A stretch of DNA of 43,633 bases, taken from NCBI RefSeq assembly GCF_028292365.1, contig NZ_JAQGMM010000537.1:1-43633 (forward strand), given 5' to 3'. Source of the DNA: Caballeronia sp. (GTDB taxonomy: Bacteria > Pseudomonadota > Gammaproteobacteria > Burkholderiales > Burkholderiaceae). The notes under the pieces are model-generated. The model ran no database searches, was not told where the DNA came from, and was given only the letters and a program-made list of their open reading frames with translations. This document shows positions 34,289-43,510 of this stretch, piece by piece. Every line of letters begins with the position of its first letter. The stretch's first letter is position 1. Both the position numbers and the translations under genes were made by a program.

Positions 34289-34321
34289 GTACTGGCGCGG
34301 CCATGCGACCGCCGCCAGTAC
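34289..34321 (-). promoter_or_regulatory. Hairpin between binding-protein and permease genes
   Basis: GTACTGGC (34289-34296) and GCCAGTAC (34314-34321), extended inward by GCGG/CCGC with a bulge, form a strong stem-loop. Such intergenic hairpins often protect the upstream mRNA from 3' decay, allowing the binding protein to be made in excess of the membrane parts. Confidence 0.5.
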
Positions 34322-34336
34322 TGATGCTCGAACGCC

Positions 34337-35665
34337 CTACTTGCCTTCCTGCTTGAACACCTTGTTCCAGTCCTTGACGAGCAGATCGAGCGCCTGCTTC
34401 GCCGAGCCCTTGTCCGCCACGACGTAGTCATGCACGCGCTTTTGCATGTCGAGCAAGAGTTCCGCGTAGGCAGGCTCGGCCCAGAAGTCCTTGACGATTT
34501 CCATCGATTTCAGGAACGCCGGTGCGAACGGTGCGCTCGTCGGGAAACTCGGGTCCTGTACGACCGATTTCGCCGCCGAGTAGCCACCGATTTGCCACCA
34601 TTTCTTCTGCACATCGGCTTGGGCGAACCACTTGATGTATTCGAGCGCGTCCTCCTTGTGGTCGGAGTAAGAGACGACCGATATCCCTTGCCCGCCGAGC
34701 TGTGTGAATTGCTGAAGTTCTTTTGGCGTCACAAAGAAACCGATCTTGTCGCCGCCGACGTTCGGGTCTTTATAGAGTCCCGGGAAGAATGCAAACCAGT
34801 TCATCTGCATCGCGACCTGACCCGACTTGAACGCGTCGAGGCCTTCCTGCATGTAGGCGTTCGTCATGCCCGGCGCCGTGCAGCACTTGTAGAGCGCCTT
34901 GTAGAACTCCAGCCCCTTGACTGCATTGGGCGAATTGACGAAGCCGTCGAGGTGATACGGCTTCTTCGGATCTTCGTACTGGAAGCCCCACGCGTAGAGC
35001 GCGTTCGTCACGCCCATGGTGATGCCCTCAGACCCGCGTTCGGTGAAGATATAGACGCCGTACACGGTCTTGCCGTCGATCTTGCGGCCCTGGAAGAACT
35101 CGGCGGTCTGCTTGAGTTCGTCCATGGTGGTGGGCGGCGCCAGTTCGCGTTTGTATTTCTGCTTGAACTCGGCGCGCAACTCGGGCCTCGCAAACCAGTC
35201 CTTTCTATACGTCCAGCCGACGGCATCGGCCATGGCCGGGAGCGCCCAGTAGTTCGCGGTGTTCTTCGGCCATTCCGCGTAGCCGACGACCGTTGCCGGC
35301 ATGAAGTCGTCCATCGATATCTTGTTCTTCGTGAAGAAGTCGTTGAGCTTCACGTAGTGGCCATTGACCGCCGCGCCGCCGATCCACTGACTATCGCCGA
35401 TGATCAGATCGCACAGCTTGCCGTGCGAGTTGAGCTCATTGATGAAGCGGTCGGCATAGCTCGTCCATGGCACGAACTCGAACTTCATCTGTATGCCGGT
35501 CTTGGCTGTGAAATCCTTCGATAACTCGACGAGTGCGTTCGCCGGGTCCCATGCGGCCCAGCACAGCGTCAGTTGCTTCGCCTGCGCCTGCGCGCCCGAA
35601 GCCATGCCAAGCCCCAGCGTCAAGGCGAGCACTGCAGCCACCCTTTTTGATGTAAGCCGTAACAT
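34337..35665 (-). CDS. ABC transporter periplasmic solute-binding protein
   Basis: The start at 35665 (MLRLTSKRVAAVLALTLGLG, after AAGGAGAAG) gives 442 residues with a signal peptide cut near AQAQAK. The mature protein is a cluster-B type sugar-binding protein: VELSKDFTAKTGIQMKFEFV near the start, WALPAMADAVGWTYRKDWF, and DALEYIKWFAQADVQKKWWQ near the end. The many Trp/Tyr/Phe residues suit a sugar or polyol ligand. It is the first structural gene of the operon, 111 bp after lacI-type gene; the promoter may lie in that gap or above the regulator. Confidence 0.92.
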   Translation of the reverse strand: MLRLTSKRVAAVLALTLGLGMASGAQAQAKQLTLCWAAWDPANALVELSKDFTAKTGIQMKFEFVPWTSYADRFINELNSHGKLCDLIIGDSQWIGGAAVNGHYVKLNDFFTKNKISMDDFMPATVVGYAEWPKNTANYWALPAMADAVGWTYRKDWFARPELRAEFKQKYKRELAPPTTMDELKQTAEFFQGRKIDGKTVYGVYIFTERGSEGITMGVTNALYAWGFQYEDPKKPYHLDGFVNSPNAVKGLEFYKALYKCCTAPGMTNAYMQEGLDAFKSGQVAMQMNWFAFFPGLYKDPNVGGDKIGFFVTPKELQQFTQLGGQGISVVSYSDHKEDALEYIKWFAQADVQKKWWQIGGYSAAKSVVQDPSFPTSAPFAPAFLKSMEIVKDFWAEPAYAELLLDMQKRVHDYVVADKGSAKQALDLLVKDWNKVFKQEGK

Positions 35666-35776
35666 GTGTCTTCTCCTTTTATTTCGGTCTCCGATCATTA
35701 CGACGATTGGCGCTCATGCGCTGGGCACCGTGTTTCGGCTCTGCGGATTCAGGCATCGGTCCGCGTGTCGCGAGCG

Positions 35777-36796
35777 TCAGGCATGCGCATTCTCACGAAG
35801 GTAAATCCGGGTTCCCGGCGTTGGAATGGCAAGCGCGCCCCGCACGTCGTTCAGAAAATTGAGGGCAGCGAGTCCCGCCCAGTGCACGATGCCGCGCACG
35901 TCCTGATCGAGGATCACGTCAATCGCGCGCTCGGCGAGTTGGGCGCGCGTCTGCGCCGTGCAGCCGTGGCCGATCAGGACCACGCGCTCCTTGTCGCCGG
36001 ACTCCTGGAGCGCCGACGCAATGCCGGCGATACCGCCGCCCGTTACATAGACGCCCACGAGATCCGTATGGCGCGCGAGCAGGCCCTGCGCCGCGAGGCC
36101 GGCGCCGTCGTCATCTTCGGTAAAGTCGGGCTCTGCAACCCAGCGCAGATTGCGAAAGTCTTCTTCGAGGACTTGCGAAAAACCGGTGCGCCGTTCGAGT
36201 TGGTCGTGCAGGCGTGACGATCCCGATAGCACCGCGACCGTGCCGATGCGCGCGCCCAGAAAGAGGCCCATCAACAGTCCGGCGGTGCGTCCGGCAATGC
36301 GGTTATCGACGCCTACATATGCTGCCCTGGCGCTGCCCGGCAAGTCGGAAAACACCGTGACGACGGGCACGCCGGCGCTACTCAGTTCGTCGATGAAGTG
36401 GGCGACCCATGGGTAGTCCAGAGGCGCCATGACTACGGCGTCGTATGCGATCGCTTGCTCCGAAAAGGATGCGGTGTCGCGTTGAACCGCGAAATCGCAG
36501 CGGTAGAACGACGAGGTGATGCGATGCTCACGAAAAAAACTCGCGGACAACGCAATGTCGCGTTCCACGTGATCGAGGAAGCGGGAATTGATTTGCGGAA
36601 GAACGAAGGCAATGCGGAACGAGGTGGCTTTCGCGGGACGGCCACGGCTTGCACGGTCATCGCGCAGATTGGCGAGTGCAAGATGAACGCGTTCGGCGGT
36701 CTCGGGACGCACCGCCAGGTCGTCGCGCAAGACGCGATCGACAGTGGCCACGCTGACGCCGGCTCGCCGCGCAATCATCATCCGTGTAGCCGGCAT
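35777..36796 (-). CDS. LacI-family transcriptional regulator
   Basis: This 339-residue regulator has an N-terminal HTH (IARRAGVSVATVDRVLRD, about 8-25) and a periplasmic-binding-protein-like effector domain (FRIAFVLPQINSRFLDHVER to the end), of the type in which the ligand is usually a sugar or polyol. It is upstream of and co-directional with the transporter/dhaKL operon, so it is its probable local regulator, with the transported or phosphorylated ketose as inducer. Nested inverted repeats lie just above its start. Confidence 0.9.
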   Translation of the reverse strand: MPATRMMIARRAGVSVATVDRVLRDDLAVRPETAERVHLALANLRDDRASRGRPAKATSFRIAFVLPQINSRFLDHVERDIALSASFFREHRITSSFYRCDFAVQRDTASFSEQAIAYDAVVMAPLDYPWVAHFIDELSSAGVPVVTVFSDLPGSARAAYVGVDNRIAGRTAGLLMGLFLGARIGTVAVLSGSSRLHDQLERRTGFSQVLEEDFRNLRWVAEPDFTEDDDGAGLAAQGLLARHTDLVGVYVTGGGIAGIASALQESGDKERVVLIGHGCTAQTRAQLAERAIDVILDQDVRGIVHWAGLAALNFLNDVRGALAIPTPGTRIYLRENAHA

Positions 36797-37305
36797 AGTC
36801 TCCTCCGCCGCGCTGCTGAAAATCTTTGTTGTTTATCTAAGATAGATTTTCGGGTGGAAAATGCAAGCTTATTTATTGGGATAAACCCATCATGGCGCTG
36901 CCAATGATGACATTGATTGATATGGATAGCTTACTTAATAGACGCCCGGAATTTTCGCCGGTGAAGCCCGGTGCACTCAAGCGCGGCGCGATATACGCGG
37001 TGTCGTAGCCGCCGTTCGGTATCGGACTAAAAATGTATATTCGTCGGTACGAGCGGCTAATACATTACCTGTCGGGTCGCTCGGCCGCGTTTCGCGGGTA
37101 TGAGCACGTCTGTGTCGCGTGCTTTTACCAATCAAGTGGGCGCACTTACCCTGGACTGAGTGCCCAGGTTCTGGGCAGATTTCGCGGCCTCGCCGGCAGC
37201 ATAAGCAATGCGAACTGTCACCGCGGGTCTGGAGCCTTTCAGCGCGTGGAGACGTGGGTGGTATAGCAGGAGACGAGGATGAGATGCTTGAGGAAAACAC
37301 TGCAG
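36797..37305. other. Intergenic region, about 510 bp
   Basis: It holds the promoter region of the lacI-type gene at the left and no supported gene. The stretch 36820-36940 is AT-rich, unlike the rest. Confidence 0.45.
36819..36850. promoter_or_regulatory. Nested inverted repeats upstream of the lacI-type gene
   Basis: AAAATCT (36819-36825) pairs with AGATTTT (36844-36850), and TATCT-A-AGATA (36834-36844) lies within. They are 23-54 bp upstream of the regulator start and could be its operator. This is inference. Confidence 0.4.
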
Positions 37306-40300
37306 CTACGCGGCAAGGAACGCGTTCACGGCAACCAGGTAACTCTTGAAGCCGGCATCCCGAAGTACCTCGCCGACGCGCTCGAGTTCGCGCCGCGTGG
37401 CATTGTCAGCGTGGCCTTGCAGGCAGAGGGCGAGCACACGGCCGCGCGCCGCGAATAGTTCCGCCCAAGGCAGCGGCTCGACTCGCGTATATTCCTCGAG
37501 GCCCGTCACGTAGCGCAGCGCGCCGGACGCGTCGCCGACCGAAAGCATCGCTTCGATGGCGTCGCGGTAGAACCACAAGTGATTGTGACCAACCGCGCCG
37601 AGACGCAGTAGTTCGGCACCCTTGGCCAGGAAACGCGCACGCTCGGCGTCGTCCTCGACCGCACGGCACAACGCGCCCACGGCCTTGGGAGCGCTGAACT
37701 GCATGCCGACCTCGCCACAGATCGCCAGCGCTTCATGCAGCAGGCTTACGGCGTCTTTCCGGCGACCGCAATCAAGCAGCACGCGCGCCTGCATCTCCAT
37801 GTTTTGTGCCTCGAAGCGGCGCGCTCCCAGTTGCCGGATCAGCTGCATCTCCTGCTCGAGATGGACTTGGGTCGCCTGCACGTCGCCCATTTCAAGGCAG
37901 GCAAAGACACCTAGCGTCTCGCCCAGCATCTGCGCGCGCGGCTGCCCAACGAGCGTTGCCGCACGCACTGCGGCGACTGCGTCCTCACGCGCTTGCTGAG
38001 CTTCGTTGAGGTACATCCGGCTGAAACCCTGCATCGAACGATTCGCGACCTCGATCCGGCCGAGGCCATATTCGCGACTCAACGTAACGCAACGGCTGAA
38101 GTGTTCGAAAGCCGTGCGCATCCGCCCTTGCGCGTAGGCTGCGTCGGCAAGCCCGCCAAGAGCGCGCGCCTCCGCTTCAGGAAGGCCCAGGCGCCGCGCA
38201 TACGAAAGCCCTCGCTCATGCTCGGCGCGGCAATCCTCGATCTTGCCGAGGGGGAAAAGGATGTTTCCACGCAGGTGGTGCAGGCGCGCGAGTTCCGACA
38301 CCATGTCATCGCGTTCCGCCACTCTCTGGGCCGCTTCCAGCAGGGCGAGGGCCTCAGCAAGACCTTCGTTGACCCGTAAGCCCTCGGCGAGCCCGAGCTG
38401 CGACCGGCATACGCCTGGTTCGTCCGGCGCAGCGGCCAATGCCGCCCGGTACGTGTCAAGCGACGCCGCAATATCACCGAGGTCCCGTTGCAGTTCGCCC
38501 TTGAGGCAGATGAGCGCGTGGCGATTTGTGTCCGTCTTCGCGATTTCGAGGCCTCGTTCGATCAGGCGTACCGCCGCCTCGATAAAGTAGGCCGTGCGTT
38601 GCGCGACAGCCGCGTCAAGATACGCCTGCGGGGCGCGGTTATCGTCGGCGCGATCGAGATGCTGGGCGTACAGCACGGGGTCGGTAGCCGCAAACCAGTC
38701 GGCGGCTCGCCGGTGCAACTCGCGCCGACGTGTTCGCAGCAGCGTCGAGTAGGCCCCTTCCTGAATCAATGCGTGCGCGAACAGGAGATCGTCGCCTTCC
38801 GGTACCACAAGTGCATTGGCGACCAGAGCATCGCAGACGTAGTCGGGTTCATCGATGAGCCGCCGCAACAACGCCACGTCGAAGCGCTGTCCAATCACCG
38901 CAGCCGCCTGAAATGCCTGACGGTCGCGCGGGGTCAGCCGGTCCATGCGCGCCAGCACCAGGCTTTGGATCGAGGCGGGAACAGCCTCACCACTTCCTTC
39001 TTCGGCGTTGCGCAGGAGCTGTTCGAGGAATAGCGGATTGCCGCCCGCCCGCTCGATACAAGTGAGCGCCACACGTTGGCTGGCGTCAATGAAGTCTCCC
39101 GCAAGGCTCAATGCCTCGTCTCTTCGCAACGGCCCAAGATCGATGGTGGCAAACGGCGTACCGCGACAGCGCGTTCGCCAGGCGGCGTCGAGTGGATCGC
39201 CTTCCACGCGCGACGTCATCACGAGCAGGCCTGGGCCGTTGGCAACGCCCGAGGCAAAGGCCGCGAGGTCGTCGAGCACCTGCGGGTCAGCCCAATGGAG
39301 GTCTTCGACGACAATCAGGACCGGCCCATTCCGGCACGCATTTTCAGTCAGCGTGGCGATGAGCGCCTGCTTGCCGCGTTTGCGCGCGGCGTGTGCCATC
39401 GCGTCATAGAGGGTCCTCCATTCACCGGATTGTGGCAGATCGAGGAGATCATGGAGGAACACGACCTGCTCAGGCTTGACGACGCCAGCCGAGACGACAC
39501 GCTCGACGGCGATGCCAGACTCGGCGCCACCTGAGGTGGACGACAGGCCGAGCAGGCTGCCGATGACAGCGCGCACCGGATCCTGACCTTTGCCGACCCC
39601 GAAATCCAGCACGAGGCCGCGATGGATCTCAAACCCCTGCGCCTGCGCGACGCCGCGCATCTCGTTGACAAGCCGAGTCTTGCCGATGCCCGCGTCGCCG
39701 CGAACATACACGACATGGCCTGCCGGCCCGGCAAGACATGCGCGGACAATCCCATGGAATTGCTCGAGTTCGGCCTTTCGTCCGACGAAATGACCGCGGC
39801 TGGCAGTCGATGGCTCGCTCGCCATGCTGCGCAGCCGCCATACCCGCACCGGTGTACCGATACCTTTGAAGCGCATGTCGCCGGCCGGGTCGCAGACTGC
39901 ATAGTCACCGAGCGCGCGGCGGACGCCGTCGGAAACCAGGGTTTCACCGGTCTTGGCCGCTGCCACGAGCCGCGCGGCGAGATTGACCGGATCGCCGTGC
40001 ACTGTGTAGTCCTGCGCGTCGGCACGTCCGAGCGCGCCCGCGACAACCTCACCACTGGCAATTCCCACGTGCGCCTGCAAAGGACGCGATGCCTGCGCGC
40101 CTAGCTGGGCCAGCGCGTCGTGGATATCCAGCGCGGCACGCGCCGCTCGCAGGGTATCGGAGTCGTGCGCGCGCGGAGCCCCGAACAGCGCCATAACGGC
40201 ATCGCCGATGTGCTTGTCGATCGTGCCGCCGTACGCGAGCACGATACCGTCTACAAGCGCGGTATAGCGGCCGACAATTTCGCGCAGTTCTTCCGGATCG

Positions 40301-40590
40301 AGCGACTGGGACAGCGCGGTAAAGCCGCACAGATCAGCAAACAGAATGGTGACCTGTCTGCGTTCATCCGCTTGCACGTCGACCACGGACGGCGTTGCGC
40401 AAGACCCCGCCGTGGCGAGTTCGGAAATGGACAAGAGCATGCGCTTGCGGTGGCCAAGCGAATGGACCCCGAGCTCCTTCAGATCCGCGTCGGTCAGTCG
40501 GGGCAACATCGCGAAGTCGACGTCGTTGTCGGCAAATGTGCGCGCGTATTGCTCAAGCCCCAACAGGCTCAGCCATCGTTCAATATCCAT
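37306..40590 (-). CDS. SAM-domain class IIIb adenylate cyclase with AAA-ATPase and TPR regions
   Basis: From the ATG at 40590 (MDIERWLSLLGLEQYARTFA) the protein is 1,094 residues. Order: a SAM domain (1-60); a cyclase homology domain (about 75-250); an AAA/NTPase domain from FVGRKAELEQF (about 269), with P-loop GDAGIGKT at 298-305; then a long TPR-type helical region. Catalytic residues: metal Asp D86 (FADLCGF) and D130 (HIGDAVMALFG), adenine Lys K126, Asn203 and Arg207 (VNLAAR). T196 in DYTVHGD replaces the purine-binding Asp, the class IIIb mark shared with bicarbonate-activated cyclases. It should make cAMP from ATP. The layout resembles mammalian soluble adenylate cyclase, with one cyclase domain instead of two. 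Divergent from a SulP transporter with a cyclic-nucleotide domain. Confidence 0.88.
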   Translation of the reverse strand: MDIERWLSLLGLEQYARTFADNDVDFAMLPRLTDADLKELGVHSLGHRKRMLLSISELATAGSCATPSVVDVQADERRQVTILFADLCGFTALSQSLDPEELREIVGRYTALVDGIVLAYGGTIDKHIGDAVMALFGAPRAHDSDTLRAARAALDIHDALAQLGAQASRPLQAHVGIASGEVVAGALGRADAQDYTVHGDPVNLAARLVAAAKTGETLVSDGVRRALGDYAVCDPAGDMRFKGIGTPVRVWRLRSMASEPSTASRGHFVGRKAELEQFHGIVRACLAGPAGHVVYVRGDAGIGKTRLVNEMRGVAQAQGFEIHRGLVLDFGVGKGQDPVRAVIGSLLGLSSTSGGAESGIAVERVVSAGVVKPEQVVFLHDLLDLPQSGEWRTLYDAMAHAARKRGKQALIATLTENACRNGPVLIVVEDLHWADPQVLDDLAAFASGVANGPGLLVMTSRVEGDPLDAAWRTRCRGTPFATIDLGPLRRDEALSLAGDFIDASQRVALTCIERAGGNPLFLEQLLRNAEEGSGEAVPASIQSLVLARMDRLTPRDRQAFQAAAVIGQRFDVALLRRLIDEPDYVCDALVANALVVPEGDDLLFAHALIQEGAYSTLLRTRRRELHRRAADWFAATDPVLYAQHLDRADDNRAPQAYLDAAVAQRTAYFIEAAVRLIERGLEIAKTDTNRHALICLKGELQRDLGDIAASLDTYRAALAAAPDEPGVCRSQLGLAEGLRVNEGLAEALALLEAAQRVAERDDMVSELARLHHLRGNILFPLGKIEDCRAEHERGLSYARRLGLPEAEARALGGLADAAYAQGRMRTAFEHFSRCVTLSREYGLGRIEVANRSMQGFSRMYLNEAQQAREDAVAAVRAATLVGQPRAQMLGETLGVFACLEMGDVQATQVHLEQEMQLIRQLGARRFEAQNMEMQARVLLDCGRRKDAVSLLHEALAICGEVGMQFSAPKAVGALCRAVEDDAERARFLAKGAELLRLGAVGHNHLWFYRDAIEAMLSVGDASGALRYVTGLEEYTRVEPLPWAELFAARGRVLALCLQGHADNATRRELERVGEVLRDAGFKSYLVAVNAFLAA

Positions 40591-40896
40591 GACCGTCACC
40601 GAAAGCCGTTTCCCGGAGCGGCGTTCCTCGTTGAGCCGCAACGCGGCCCGGTTCTCCTCGCTGCTCAAGACGTATCCGTCCGCCTGACCTGAAATCAGAC
40701 GAATTGACGCTGCACGATTCCCAGCATCAGAACCACACGGACTGTTCGCTGTTCCGACGTTTGCCCGTGAATAAACAGTGTAGGCGTCACGCGACGAGAT
40801 GTAAGCAATTTGACATGGCCGAAACCCGCGACGGATACTAAGTCGCTCTGCCAGCGACGCCCGAAGCACGACCACCTGCATTCGTCGGGGAGTACC
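40591..40896. promoter_or_regulatory. Divergent promoter region between cyclase and SulP genes
   Basis: A 306-bp spacer separates the two divergent starts and must hold both promoters. I see no clear Crp-type palindrome (TGTGA-N6-TCACA) in it. Confidence 0.5.
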
Positions 40897-43128
40897 GTGA
40901 AGCCAGACACCACCGGTTCAGCCGCCGACGTTCGCACCCGTTCCCGCCTCTCCGGCCTGCTCGGCGACCTGACTGGCGGCGCAGTATCGACGCTCGTCAT
41001 GCTCTGCTATGCAATGAGCCTCGGCACGATGATCTTCAGTGCGGATCTCGCCCGTTATGCCGAGCTGGGCGTGCCCACCGCGCTCGTCAGTTGCGTCGTG
41101 ACCGCGCTGGTCATCGCGCTCATGAGTTCAATGCGCCTGAACATCGCGGGGCCCGACAGCAATGCGACAGCTTTTCTCGCGGGCGTCGCGGCGGGCGTCG
41201 CCAGCAGCGTGCGAGCGGACGGCGGATCGGCGCAGACCGTCCTGTTGACCGTGCTGATGGCCATCGCGCTGTGTTCAGTGGTGACGGGTACTATCCTTTA
41301 CGCGATTGGTTCGTCGAGGCGCAGCCGCTCACTGCAGTTCCTGCCCTATCCGGTTGTAGGCGGATTCCTGGCCGGCACGGGCTACCTGTTGCTGTCGGGC
41401 GCGTTTCGCGTACTGACCGGCGAGCCGCTGCACTGGCGCACGCTGGTGTTCCTGACGCATCTGCACTGGCTCGCCTGGATGCCTGCCCTACTGGTCGGAG
41501 TACTAATCACGGTTCTGATGCGCAGCTGGAGACACGCTGCCGCGCTGCCTCTCGTGCTGGTGTTCGGCATCGCGCTTTTCTACTTCCTGCTGCACGTCGA
41601 CGGCCTGTCGATCGATGACGCGCGCAAGATGGGACTGTTACTTCCTCATGCGGGATTGCATTTGAGCCAAATTCCCGCGTTTCACCTGCCGGGACCGCTC
41701 GTGCACGGCAACGTCGATTGGGCGGCCATCGGTGCACACCTGCCGGAGACGCTCGTGGTCACGTCGGCGTCGGCAATCACGATCCTGATGAACTCGACTG
41801 CGATCGGCGCGGCGACAGGCGAGGATGTCGACCTGAATCGCGAGATGCGGGCTGCGGGCATCGCCAACCTTGCGAGCGGGATGCTGGGTGGAATGGTCGG
41901 CTATCAATCGTTCAACCGGTCGATGCTCAACTCGCGCGCGGGCGCGACAAGCCGGATGGCCGGCGTGTTCGCGTCCCTCGCGTGCCTGCTTTTGCTGGTC
42001 GTCTCGCCAGACATCGTCGCGCTGTTCCCCGTGCCGGTGCTGGTCGGACTCCAGCTCTTCATGGGACTACGCCTGTTGATCCAGTGGCTGGTCGGTGCAT
42101 ACCGGAAGCTGAACTGGTACGAATATCTCCTTGTCCCGATCATTCTCGGCGTCATCGCGCTCTATGGCGTTGTTACTGGCGTGGTGGCGGGCGTCGTTGC
42201 CGCGTGCGTGATGTTCGCGTTGCTCTATGGCCGCGTCAGTTGCGTGCGCATGGAGTTCGATGCCAGCACCCGGACATCGAACGTCGAACGCAGCATCGAG
42301 GATAGCCAACGACTCCACGAACTCGGCACGCAGGTATGCGGGACGTGCCTGCAAGGGTTCCTGTTCTTCGGCACGGCCAATTCGATCCTGCAGCGCGTGC
42401 GCGAACGGCTAGCCACGCGCGGTCCCGTGCCGGCCCGTTTTGTGGTTCTCGACTTTGCTGCCACCAGCGGGATGGACGCGTCGGTATCGGTCAGTTTCGT
42501 TAAGCTCAGACAGCTTTGTGCAACGATCGACGCGGATTTGGTATTGACGGGATTGCCGCCGCGATCGCGTGAGCTGCTTGTGAAAACCGGTACGCTCAAT
42601 CTCCGGATACATGAGTTCGCGACCTTGGATGCTGGCCTGGAATGGATCGAAGACAAGCTGCTTGCGCCGGGTGTCAATGCCCCGCCTCAGGAAGAGGACA
42701 ATTTCCGCGCAATGCTCGCGGCGCATTTCACGCCACACTCCCTGGAAAGGCTAGCTGCATGCATGGAGGTGCGCGATCTCAACGCCCGGCAGGCGCTGTT
42801 CCTTCGCGGCGAGCCGGGTGACGCCCTGTACATCATCGAGCGCGGGCGTGTCGCCGTATCGCTCCCGCTTGCGGACGGTCGGTCGGTCCGGCTGCGCTCG
42901 TTCGGGCCCGGTACGGTCGTCGGCGAAATGGCGGTGTACACGCGGAATCGGCGCAGCGCTGATGTGCTCGCCGAAGTGCCCACGCGTGTCCGGCGCCTGT
43001 CACTTGAGACGCTGCTTGCACTCGAGCAGGAGGATCCAGTAACCGCGCAGCAGTTTCATCGCTTTCTCGTCAAGACGATTGCTTCACGACTTGCGGTCGC
43101 GGATGAAGCACTGCGTGCAGCCTATTGA
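40897..43128 (+). CDS. SulP-family anion transporter with STAS and cyclic-nucleotide-binding domains
   Basis: I take the GTG at 40897 (VKPDTTGSAADVRTR), with GGGGAG 6 bases upstream, giving 743 residues. A SulP membrane domain (about 20-440) has many TM helices and blocks such as LNIAGPDSNATAFLAGV, LQFLPYPVVGGFLAGTGYLL and GMLGGMVGYQSFNRSML. A STAS domain follows (about 470-600; FVVLDFAATSGMDAS). A cyclic-nucleotide-binding domain ends the protein (about 610-725): LFLRGEPGDALYIIERGRVA and cassette VVGEMAVYTRNRRSAD with the Glu and Arg needed to hold a cyclic phosphate. SulP proteins move sulfate, bicarbonate or dicarboxylates. The ligand domain suggests gating by cAMP from the adjacent cyclase. 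Substrate unknown. Confidence 0.9.
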   Translation: MKPDTTGSAADVRTRSRLSGLLGDLTGGAVSTLVMLCYAMSLGTMIFSADLARYAELGVPTALVSCVVTALVIALMSSMRLNIAGPDSNATAFLAGVAAGVASSVRADGGSAQTVLLTVLMAIALCSVVTGTILYAIGSSRRSRSLQFLPYPVVGGFLAGTGYLLLSGAFRVLTGEPLHWRTLVFLTHLHWLAWMPALLVGVLITVLMRSWRHAAALPLVLVFGIALFYFLLHVDGLSIDDARKMGLLLPHAGLHLSQIPAFHLPGPLVHGNVDWAAIGAHLPETLVVTSASAITILMNSTAIGAATGEDVDLNREMRAAGIANLASGMLGGMVGYQSFNRSMLNSRAGATSRMAGVFASLACLLLLVVSPDIVALFPVPVLVGLQLFMGLRLLIQWLVGAYRKLNWYEYLLVPIILGVIALYGVVTGVVAGVVAACVMFALLYGRVSCVRMEFDASTRTSNVERSIEDSQRLHELGTQVCGTCLQGFLFFGTANSILQRVRERLATRGPVPARFVVLDFAATSGMDASVSVSFVKLRQLCATIDADLVLTGLPPRSRELLVKTGTLNLRIHEFATLDAGLEWIEDKLLAPGVNAPPQEEDNFRAMLAAHFTPHSLERLAACMEVRDLNARQALFLRGEPGDALYIIERGRVAVSLPLADGRSVRLRSFGPGTVVGEMAVYTRNRRSADVLAEVPTRVRRLSLETLLALEQEDPVTAQQFHRFLVKTIASRLAVADEALRAAY

Positions 43129-43510
43129 CCAGCCAACCGGCATCCAGTGCACGTCGGCGCAACGATTTCGGACATGCCGCGATGTCCCGCGCGAGCTCGC
43201 ATCACCCCTCCAGTGGATCGTCGAGGCCGGCCCTATCATGTCCGGTCCATTCCTCCTGAAGACGGTGCGACGGCGCATGGTCACTCTCATTAGTAGCGAC
43301 GAGCCCTAAAAACAATGTCGCCTTCCAACGGAGGTTCGGCCGTTCAATACACCCTGGTGATAGACCGTTCATGGCCGGACCTCGACGCTGGGGCATGTAA
43401 CGGACCCCGAGCTCCCGTCGCCCACGCGCATGCTCCCCACCAATGACGCGTAACCAAACCGGGGGCCTCGGTCGGTTCGACCGGGAGGATTCAAAAAGTC
43501 AACGAACAAG
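43129..43510. other. Gene-poor region, about 380 bp
   Basis: No gene is supported between the SulP gene and the partial gene at the right edge. No clear terminator hairpin with a T-run was seen after the SulP stop. Confidence 0.35.

Noticed and set aside
34430-35524. 364-codon plus-strand frame over the binding-protein gene
   Set aside because: Antisense shadow of a secreted binding protein; no ribosome site and no recognisable domain.
40591-40881. N-terminal extension of the cyclase to 40881
   Set aside because: The extra 97 residues have no domain, and the SAM domain begins right at the ATG at 40590.
40591-40896. Crp-type site between the cyclase and SulP genes
   Set aside because: No TGTGA-N6-TCACA-like palindrome could be found by eye, so no Crp control is claimed.
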